37,714 bases of DNA from an uncultured Prevotellaceae bacterium (GTDB taxonomy: Bacteria > Bacteroidota > Bacteroidia > Bacteroidales > Bacteroidaceae): the NCBI GenBank assembly GCA_900315105.1, contig OMXX01000024.1:174096-211809 (forward strand). The letters are read 5' to 3'. Numbering within the stretch: position 1 is the first letter of the stretch; each line of letters opens with the position of its first letter. Under the pieces are notes generated by a model that saw nothing but the letters and a program-made list of their open reading frames with translations, was not told the origin of the DNA and searched no databases. Positions 32,333 to 37,714 of the stretch are shown here, in pieces. The position numbers were made by a program, and so were the translations under genes.

Positions 32333-33865
32333 TTAAATAATGCTGTCCTTTGCAAATACCGCTTTCAAGTCATCGCGCCCCTTTAGTGCGGTTATCGCCA
32401 GTCGCCCTTGCATTGGGTGTGTTTCGAAGTTGAGAACTTCGGTTATCTCATCTTCCATATCCAGACGCTTCAGAGCGCACGTAGCAACAATCACGGCATC
32501 TATCTTGCCGTCACGAACCTGCTCAACGCGCTCTTCTATGCAGCCGCGTATGCCCACTACCTTTAAGTCAGGTCGAATGTTCTCCAGTTCCTTCTTGCGT
32601 AGTGGTGAACTGGTGCCTATGGTACTGCCTTCTGGAAGGTCTGCAAGGGATATATGGTCACGGCTAACCAAAGAGTCGGTCTTGTCGAAGGCTTCGTAGA
32701 GTGCTATTACCTCCAAGTCAGGATGCAGTTTCTCCGGTAAGTCCTTAGCCGAGTGTATGGCTATGTCGGCCTTGCCAGAAAGTAAAGCCATGTCAAGTTC
32801 GCGAGTGAACATATCGTCAGGTGCCTCACCATTCAATAGAGAGATTTTCATGTGTTTATCTCCATACGAGCGGCGTGTAACCAACTGATATGAAAGGTCA
32901 GGGAAACGCTTTAGAACCTCGTTTACCTGAATCTGCGACAATCGACTGCTACGAGCCGTTATGCGGATAGCTTTCTTGTATTGCTTGCGACGCTCCAGAG
33001 TCTCGTGCAGTTCCGTTATAGCCTCTTCAATCATCTGCTCAGCCTTTTTCACCTCATCCTCACGAACAGATATATTGGCCTTCACCTTCTGCTCTACATC
33101 ATGCAGATTATATAGCGTAACACCCTGCATCTTAGCTACTTCCGGGTCAATGTCACGTGGGAAGGCAAGGTCAATGGCAAGAAGTGGTCGCCCTGATGTT
33201 AGGTCAGATGGATGTATGATGGCATCAGGAGCAGAAGTAGCACTAATAAGAATATCAATATTCTTCAGGAACTTCTGCTTATCTTCAAGTCGGAAGATGT
33301 CAATGCCGTAAGGCTCAGCCATACGTCTTGCCTTTTCCTCTGTGCGGTTGGCGAGAAATACGAGTTTCGCTTTCTTATTGAGCAGGAACTTGATAATCTC
33401 TTCCGTCAGCTTGTTCACGCCAATAATTGTAATGCGCGAATTGTGCAGGTCTATTTTCTCTTGCTCTATAATCTCAATAGCGGCAAGCGAGTGGCTCACC
33501 GCTCCATGACTTATCTGTGTCTCGCTACGCACACGCTTTCCTATCTGCAATGCACTTTCAAATAGCTTGTGCATACCAGCCGACAGTTTCTTGGTGCGCT
33601 TTGCTGTTATATAAGCCTCTTTAATCTGTCCTTGTACTGCCTGTTCGCCTATGATGGCTGATTCTAAGCCACAAGCCACCCTAAACAGATGTCGTGCCAC
33701 CTCGTCGGGAACATCACCATTACCATAGTATAGTTCCACGCGGTTGCACGTTTGCAGGAGTACGGCCGAATCATCGTCCTTATGCTCCAGATTCTTAAAG
33801 TATTCCTCGCGCTCAGCCAGCGATGTATCCTGATGATTTATTGACTTATATTGTATCATTTCCAA
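32333..33865 (-). CDS. HemA-HemC fusion: glutamyl-tRNA reductase / hydroxymethylbilane synthase lacking domain 3
   Basis: A 510-residue fused protein. Residues 1-290 are glutamyl-tRNA reductase: catalytic Cys40 in QTCNRVELY, GLESAIIGEQAVQGQIK (66-82), then an NADPH domain whose usual GxG turn is altered (ITIIGVNKLTEEI, 145-157) but followed by FLANRTEEKA and AIDLAFPRDID. The C-terminal dimerisation domain is missing. Residues 298-510 are hydroxymethylbilane synthase: Lys374-Asp375 in IHSAKDLP, TSSPLRKKEL (419-428), GIRGCIEER (438-446), ATCALKRL. The protein stops at MQGRLAITALKGRDDLKAVF, the end of domain 2. Domain 3, with the cysteine that normally holds dipyrromethane, is absent here and in neighbouring genes. 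RGN is RGC here (Cys442). hemE overlaps its start by 10 bp. Confidence 0.88.
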   Translation of the reverse strand: MEMIQYKSINHQDTSLAEREEYFKNLEHKDDDSAVLLQTCNRVELYYGNGDVPDEVARHLFRVACGLESAIIGEQAVQGQIKEAYITAKRTKKLSAGMHKLFESALQIGKRVRSETQISHGAVSHSLAAIEIIEQEKIDLHNSRITIIGVNKLTEEIIKFLLNKKAKLVFLANRTEEKARRMAEPYGIDIFRLEDKQKFLKNIDILISATSAPDAIIHPSDLTSGRPLLAIDLAFPRDIDPEVAKMQGVTLYNLHDVEQKVKANISVREDEVKKAEQMIEEAITELHETLERRKQYKKAIRITARSSRLSQIQVNEVLKRFPDLSYQLVTRRSYGDKHMKISLLNGEAPDDMFTRELDMALLSGKADIAIHSAKDLPEKLHPDLEVIALYEAFDKTDSLVSRDHISLADLPEGSTIGTSSPLRKKELENIRPDLKVVGIRGCIEERVEQVRDGKIDAVIVATCALKRLDMEDEITEVLNFETHPMQGRLAITALKGRDDLKAVFAKDSII

Positions 33866-34875
33866 TTAGTATTTTTAATCCAATCAATTAAGAACTGCAC
33901 ATTCTCCAATGGGGTGTCGGCAAGCACGCCGTGTCCTAAATTCACAATCCATCGAGGGTTCTTTCTGAAGAATGGTTTGTAGGATTCAAGAATGCGCGCT
34001 ATCTCCTTCTGAGGGGCAAACAGCAGATGTGGGTCTATGTTGCCTTGCAGTCCTACCTCTGGATGCACCATTTCCCGTGCTTCCGTGAGTGACGTCTGCC
34101 AGTCAATGCTTACAAAGTCACAGACATCAGGAGTGATGTGTCTCAAACCGCTACCCAGTCCCTTTGGAAAGAAAATCAGAGGAATGCCTTTTGAGCGCAC
34201 AGCCTTCGTTATGCGACATACGGCTGGCAAGAACATTTCTACATACATTTCCGTAGGCAACAATCCTGCGTGACTCTCGAATAACTGAAACGCATCTATA
34301 CCGTGCTCTATCTGCTTTGTGGCATAGTCGATAGACAGGTCTGTGACTTCATCTATCAGGTGCTTTGCCTCATCTCTACGCTCAAAGAAGAATTTCTTTG
34401 CCTCCGGGAATGCCTGTTTCGTACTTATGCCCTGAAGCATATAGCAGAGAGTAGTGAGAGGTGCACCACAGAATCCAATTAGCGGTACCTTGCTTTGCTC
34501 CACCACCTTGTCAATGGCGTTATATACGAAGTTGAGGCGTTCTGGTTGTATGTTCAGATGTTTCAGCGGTTGCTGATAAGATGCTAACGGATGAGTGAAC
34601 TTAGGTCCACGCTCAGTCCATTCCATCTCCATTCCCATTGCCATCGGTATGGTGAGAATATCGCTGAAAAGGATAGCAGCATCCACGCCTAAGTCCGTTA
34701 CAGGCATCAGTGTTACCTTTGCTGCCAGATCTGGAGTAGAGATAAGTTCAGAGAAGGAATACTGTTGCCTTAACTCTTGATAGCGTGGCAGTACGCGCCC
34801 TGCCTGACGCATAAGCCATACAGGTGGACGTTGGCACTCCTTGCCGAGAAGTGTATTAAGAAATATATTATCCAT
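33856..34875 (-). CDS. hemE: Uroporphyrinogen decarboxylase
   Basis: A 339-residue enzyme that converts uroporphyrinogen III to coproporphyrinogen III. Recognised by PVWLMRQAGRVLPRYQELR (about 18-36, substrate-binding Arg residues), AAILFSDILTIPMAMG (Asp of the pyrrole-binding site), LIGFCGAPLTTLCYMLQG and WIVNLGHGVLADTPLENV near the end. Full length. It is the first gene of the hem operon. A hemE here means the pathway goes toward haem or related porphyrins, not only sirohaem; later haem genes are outside the window. Its leader of about 250 nt carries three repeats of a structured motif. Confidence 0.96.
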   Translation of the reverse strand: MDNIFLNTLLGKECQRPPVWLMRQAGRVLPRYQELRQQYSFSELISTPDLAAKVTLMPVTDLGVDAAILFSDILTIPMAMGMEMEWTERGPKFTHPLASYQQPLKHLNIQPERLNFVYNAIDKVVEQSKVPLIGFCGAPLTTLCYMLQGISTKQAFPEAKKFFFERRDEAKHLIDEVTDLSIDYATKQIEHGIDAFQLFESHAGLLPTEMYVEMFLPAVCRITKAVRSKGIPLIFFPKGLGSGLRHITPDVCDFVSIDWQTSLTEAREMVHPEVGLQGNIDPHLLFAPQKEIARILESYKPFFRKNPRWIVNLGHGVLADTPLENVQFLIDWIKNTNWK

Positions 34876-34888
34876 TCATTGAGTGAGT

Positions 34889-35131
34889 AAAAAATGCGTG
34901 TCAACCTAAAGGTTGGCGCACGTTCTTTGATTTTCGAGTGACAACGTGCAATGCACCTCGCATGTTTGAGCGTCTTTTGATAAAAGAGCGGCGTAAGCCT
35001 AGATTCATAAAGGGTGGCGCACGGTCTTTGATTTTCCGAGTGACAACGTGCAATGCACCTCGCACAAAGGAAAAAGTGCGTGTCACCCTAAAGGTTGGCG
35101 CACGGTCTTTGATTTTCCGAGTGCAAAATTA
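34889..35131 (-). promoter_or_regulatory. hemE leader: promoter plus three tandem copies of a structured motif
   Basis: On the minus strand: promoter TAATTTTG (35131-35124), CACTCGGAAAATCAAAGACC, hairpin 1A (35103-35076, GTGCGCCAACC-TTTA-GGGTGACACGCAC) with a following TTTTT, then hairpin 2A (35065-35048, GTGCGAGGTGCATTGCAC) and GTTGTCACTCGGAAAATC. The cycle repeats as copy B (hairpin 1 at about 35022-34988, degenerate and longer; hairpin 2 near 34963-34946) and copy C (hairpin 1C 34920-34895 followed by TTTTTT, 34894-34889). Hairpin 1C and its U-run end only 13 nt before the hemE ATG, so it can act as a terminator or cover the start region. The rest of 35132-35319 carries the WYL promoter and no gene. 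Confidence 0.65.
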
Positions 35132-35284
35132 CAATATTTTCCCCGTTTCTGCAATCCTTATTTATTAGGATAAAATTTGATACATGTATATAAAAAGGCT
35201 CATTTATAGTCAGAAATGTTCAAACTACTTGTCTCCCCAACACTCTATTTTTATATAAAACTTGCTCGTATCGAAAAAAAATAT

Positions 35285-35292
35285 TATTTTTG
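35285..35292 (+). promoter_or_regulatory. Promoter -7 box TATTTTTG
   Basis: It lies 28 bp upstream of the WYL regulator start and is followed by CACCATGATTTGA. Confidence 0.55.
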
Positions 35293-35319
35293 CACCATGA
35301 TTTGACTTAATATTATTCT

Positions 35320-36207
35320 ATGAGATCAACATCTTTATTCAAGCAATGTATATGGCTGATAAACATCATACACAGGTATGGTGAGATTACCTTTGCCCAG
35401 ATTAACGAGGAATGGATGAAGACAGAGATGAGTGGAAATCAGAAAATGCATCGCTCTGCCTTCAACCGCCATAGGGATGCCATTCTGGATATGTTCGGCA
35501 TTATGATTGAATGCAAAGGCCGAAAATACTACATATACAATGAGCGCGTATTGAATGAAGACTCAATACAGAACTGGCTCTACTCTACACTTACGGTGAA
35601 TAATATCATCTCAGAGAGCATGTCGTTGCAGAATCGTATCTTCCTTGAGTCTATTCCGCAGGTAAGGCATCTGGAACTGCTTGTTGAGGCTATGAAGGTG
35701 AGCAGAAAGGTGGTTATCGACTATCAGAAGTATGGTTCCAAGGAGGTGTCAGAACGTGTTATTGAGCCTTATTTCCTAAAACTGCATAAACGCAGATGGT
35801 ATGTTATGGCGAATACGGAGAATGGTTACAGACTGTTCTCCCTTGATCGTGTGATGTCTGCAAAAGTGACAGGAGAGAGGTTCAGGATGCCAAAGAATTT
35901 TGATTCTAAAAGATATTTTGAGGATTGCTTTGGCGTGATGCGTGATGAGCGTCATCCTGCTGAGCGCATAGTTCTTCGTGCTCTTGGCAATGAGTGCCAT
36001 TACATGGATGACCTGCCTGTGCATCAGTCGCAGAAGGTGATAGGCGAGGGAGAAGGTTATGTGGATTATGAGATCTTCATGCGCCCAACAAGCGATTTCA
36101 TCGGATATGTCATGTCGCGTGGTTCGTGGCTAAAAGTGATTAGTCCCCAGTCTTTGGTCGATGAAATCGCGGAAAATCTTAGAAAAACATTAGAGATGTA
36201 CAAATAA
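35320..36207 (+). CDS. WYL-domain transcriptional regulator
   Basis: A 295-residue protein. The N-terminal winged helix (about 1-85) has YGEITFAQINEEWMKTEMSGNQKMHRSAFNRHRDAILDMFGI. The WYL domain (about 120-205) shows RKVVIDYQKYGS, VIEPYFLKLHKRRWYVMA and YRLFSLDRVM. A C-terminal WCX-like part (IVLRALGNECHYMDDLPVHQSQKVI ... DYEIFMRPTSDFIGYVMSRGSWLKVISPQSLVDEIAENL) follows. WYL proteins usually bind a ligand or nucleic acid and control defence or stress genes. It is divergent from the hem operon, so it could control that operon, but no evidence shows this. Length is typical. Confidence 0.88.
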   Translation: MRSTSLFKQCIWLINIIHRYGEITFAQINEEWMKTEMSGNQKMHRSAFNRHRDAILDMFGIMIECKGRKYYIYNERVLNEDSIQNWLYSTLTVNNIISESMSLQNRIFLESIPQVRHLELLVEAMKVSRKVVIDYQKYGSKEVSERVIEPYFLKLHKRRWYVMANTENGYRLFSLDRVMSAKVTGERFRMPKNFDSKRYFEDCFGVMRDERHPAERIVLRALGNECHYMDDLPVHQSQKVIGEGEGYVDYEIFMRPTSDFIGYVMSRGSWLKVISPQSLVDEIAENLRKTLEMYK

Positions 36208-36217
36208 TTATCTAAAC

Positions 36218-36530
36218 GTGAGTTCGATGACTTGCTATATGGCAAACAGCAAGCTGTTTTTAACTGACAATAATAAGTTGCTTTCGCCATTTAGAAAAAC
36301 CAATTAAAACCAAATAAAACAAAAGAAAACATTTTGTTTTATTGTTTTTATATGTTTTTATTTGTTTTGTCCTGTTTTTCTAAATGGCGAAAGCAATATT
36401 TGGTAGCTGGTGCAGTTATATTTTCGCAATTTGTTTCAGATAAATCAGATAAATCTGTTTCCTTTTTTTCATCGAATTCACGTTAATTATTGTCAGTTAA
36501 AAAGCAGCTTGCTGCTAAATATTGCAATGT
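36218..36530. repeat. Nested inverted repeats downstream of the WYL gene
   Basis: A perfect 23-bp pair, 36278-36300 (TTGCTTTCGCCATTTAGAAA...) and 36374-36396, encloses an A-rich left and T-rich right arm. An outer pair, GCAAGCTG..TTTTTAACTGACAAT at about 36249-36275 and its near-complement at about 36482-36514, adds further pairing. The boxes CGTGAGTTCGATG (36218) and CATCGAATTCACG (36471) form a third pair, but in a different order. No gene is present. It may serve as terminator, though the complexity suggests a repeat element. Confidence 0.6.
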
Positions 36531-36657
36531 TTATGTTTTTTGAACACAGAACTCACGGAAAAAACAAAAAATTTCGTTCTTTTCGTTTTATTGGTGTCTG
36601 GTAAACTAATGTAACTTACCCTTTATCAGGGATTTGAATCTTGGTAAGCCTATAAAT

Positions 36658-36801
36658 AAGACAAAAACAAAGAAAACCCCTTAATGTCTTAGAGTCTCGT
36701 TCCTCGCCTCTTGCTGCTATGCGTATTTATTTTTTCTGGTAAGCCTTTGGGCTTCCCGATAAAATAAATCCACATATCAGGCCTTCGGCAAGACATTAAG
36801 G
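36658..36801. repeat. Inverted and shared repeats in the gene-free tail
   Basis: CCTTAATGTCTT (36679-36690) pairs perfectly with AAGACATTAAGG (36790-36801). 36658-36682 (AAGACAAAAAC..AACCCCTT) is an inverted relative of 36993-37017 and a direct relative of about 37592-37616. Confidence 0.5.
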
Positions 36802-36898
36802 TAAAAAACATGAAAAAGCATATAATTGCCAGCGTTAAGGTTGTGATTGGCTTTTTTCTGTTTTATACCTTTATGTTCCACCCCTCGCAGAGGGTAAT

Positions 36899-37020
36899 GA
36901 ATTGATTGGATGAAAGACAGGAAGCCTTAAAGGCTTCATAATCTTTCAGACAAGCAATGCCTTATGAAGGCTGCAAGCCTTTTAGAACATAAAGGGGTTT
37001 TTCTGGTTTTTGTCTTACCA
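36899..37020. repeat. About 120-bp repeat, left arm (inverted copy at 37590-37714)
   Basis: The segment from GATTGGATGAAAGAC to GGTTTTTGTCTTACC is recovered, reverse-complemented, at 37590-37714, with estimated identity around 80-85 percent. Conserved blocks are CTTTCAGACAAGCAAT, TATGAAGGCTG and AAGCCTTTTAGAACATAAA. The two arms bracket 570 bp that hold the 53-residue peptide gene and an 11-bp array. Confidence 0.7.
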
Positions 37021-37207
37021 GATGCCAATATTTTCGTTTATTCCGTGTTCAATATTAATCTTTGCGTCTCCGCGGCTTTGCGTTCTAAAAACAAAATTTT
37101 CTACTCATTGTCACAATTTTCTTGAAAACTTAAGCTCCGCAAGGGGCATTTCCTGTGAATTTATGTTAAAATTTCCGTTTTTTTCAAGAAAGACTGAAGA
37201 TTTTTAG

Positions 37208-37234
37208 AAACTGTCCCACAAAACAGGACAGTTT
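37208..37234 (+). promoter_or_regulatory. Operator-like dyad overlapping the peptide gene promoter
   Basis: AAACTGTCC and GGACAGTTT are perfect 9-bp inverted arms around CACAAAACA. The dyad ends 5 bp before the -7 box and covers the -33 position, so a bound protein would block or recruit polymerase. It may alternatively be a terminator without a T-run. Confidence 0.5.
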
Positions 37235-37239
37235 CCGCT

Positions 37240-37247
37240 TACCTTTG
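37240..37247 (+). promoter_or_regulatory. Promoter -7 box TACCTTTG
   Basis: A perfect TAnnTTTG match, 42 bp upstream of the peptide gene start. Confidence 0.65.
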
Positions 37248-37289
37248 CCCTCAAATATTAAATCTTAATTAATTTCGGAGGACAAAAGT

Positions 37290-37451
37290 ATGAGAAATTA
37301 CATTATTAGTACATTAGCAGTAGTTGTAGTAGTTGTTGTGTCATTCTTCTTGAATGGAGCAAAGCATGTGTCAAACATCCACTATCTCACCAATGATGAG
37401 AAATGTGCAATCTATGAGCAAGTGATGGACGGAATCGTGCTTTCGGAGTAG
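37290..37451 (+). CDS. 53-residue membrane or exported peptide
   Basis: The start is MRNYIISTLAVVVVVVVSFF, a single hydrophobic helix with seven consecutive Val, followed by LNGAKHVSNIHYLTNDEKCA and ending DGIVLSE. It is preceded by GGAGG at a good distance (a rare strong Shine-Dalgarno in this window) and a promoter, so it is probably translated. No family was recognised. The stop codon TAG forms part of the first unit of an 11-bp array. It may be a small membrane protein or the product of a repeat-associated mobile unit. Confidence 0.6.
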   Translation: MRNYIISTLAVVVVVVVSFFLNGAKHVSNIHYLTNDEKCAIYEQVMDGIVLSE

Positions 37452-37526
37452 GTTCGCTATAGGTCCGTTATAGGTCCGTTCCAGGTCCGTTGTAAGTCCG
37501 TTCCAAATCCCATTCAAATCCCATTC
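37450..37526. repeat. Seven tandem 11-bp units after the peptide gene
   Basis: Units in order: AGGTTCGCTAT, AGGTCCGTTAT, AGGTCCGTTCC, AGGTCCGTTGT, AAGTCCGTTCC, AAATCCCATTC, AAATCCCATTC. Its reverse complement (CGGACCTATAGCGAACCTACT) matches 1021-1040 almost exactly (CGGACTTATAGCGAACCTACT), apart from one base. Confidence 0.85.
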
Positions 37527-37589
37527 ACAAATGGGCGATAGAGTGGGGGTGTAATGGAGGAGCATCAAAGGCTTAATAATATTGCTGTC

Positions 37590-37714
37590 CGGTAAAAACA
37601 AAAACCAGAAAAAAGCATTTATGTTCTAAAAGGCTTTCAGCCTTCATAATGTATTGCTTGTCTGAAAGCCTTTGTAAGCCTTTGGGGCTTCCAGTCTTTC
37701 ATCCAACCAATCCA
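37590..37714. repeat. About 120-bp repeat, right arm (inverted copy of 36899-37020)
   Basis: It is the right arm of the inverted pair described at 36899-37020. It reaches the window end (ATCCAACCAATCCA), so its true boundary is not visible. Confidence 0.7.

Noticed and set aside
34901..35168. Short frames on both strands in the hemE leader (61 and 76 codons)
   Set aside because: They are translations of the repeated hairpin motif; conservation pattern follows stems, not codons.
36810..36905. Possible 31-residue hydrophobic peptide (MKKHIIASVKVVIGFFLFYT...)
   Set aside because: It looks like a small membrane peptide, but it lies in repeat-rich DNA, has no promoter or ribosome site, and its end runs into the 120-bp repeat. 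Not enough support.
1..37714. tRNA, rRNA, transposase, integrase or phage genes
   Set aside because: I looked for CCA-ending cloverleaves, rRNA signatures and catalytic motifs of recombinases and saw none; a covariance-model scan would be needed to exclude a divergent tRNA.

Overview
The window reads as a chromosomal segment of a low-to-mid GC member of the Bacteroidota, most likely a Prevotella/Segatella-type gut or rumen bacterium. The evidence is the many TAnnTTTG promoter boxes, the scarcity of Shine-Dalgarno sites, hybrid two-component (HTCS) and GH43/GH35/GH115 glycan genes, proteins with InlB-type repeats and a T9SS-like C-terminal tail, and a WYL-type regulator. No rRNA, tRNA, CRISPR array, transposase or phage gene was recognised. 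Assignments come from reading motifs; no database search was run.

Layout. 1-1412 is gene-free: dispersed repeats, a candidate small RNA unit (583-710) and an array of 11-bp units (973-1082). 1413-9430 holds two large paralogous exported InlB-repeat proteins with a small peptide gene and a palindromic 11-bp array between them. 9752-10891 is a 7-TM AraC-type regulator. 11055-12126 holds a small basic protein and an exported protein with a RelA/SpoT-synthetase-like motif set. 12233-13624 (minus) is a sodium-coupled SNF transporter. 13790-23671 is a glucuronoarabinoxylan-type locus: a membrane-anchored winged-helix regulator, an HTCS lacking its ATPase domain, then an operon of GH43, GH35 and GH115 enzymes. 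23709-28516 (minus) carries a DUF2809-like protein, a ZIP transporter, two methyltransferases, a small membrane protein and a DUF2023-flavodoxin pair. 29026-34875 (minus) holds a TfoX-like protein and the tetrapyrrole operon hemE-hemA/hemC-hemD-hemB-hemL. 35320-36207 is a WYL regulator. 36208-37714 is nearly gene-free, with nested inverted repeats around a 53-residue peptide gene that has its own promoter and ribosome binding site.

How the parts fit. The HTCS and its membrane winged-helix partner probably sense xylan breakdown products and control the three glycosidases. The hem operon makes uroporphyrinogen III and coproporphyrinogen III from glutamyl-tRNA. Its reductase and hydroxymethylbilane synthase are one protein that lacks both the GluTR dimerisation domain and HMBS domain 3, which normally holds the cofactor cysteine. 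The hem operon and the DUF2023/flavodoxin operon share an unusual 5' leader of about 100 nt: promoter, terminator-like hairpin, second hairpin. It is tandemly repeated in front of hemE. This shared leader is the strongest candidate here for an undescribed regulatory system. The second is a family of 11-bp-phased repeat arrays found at three places.
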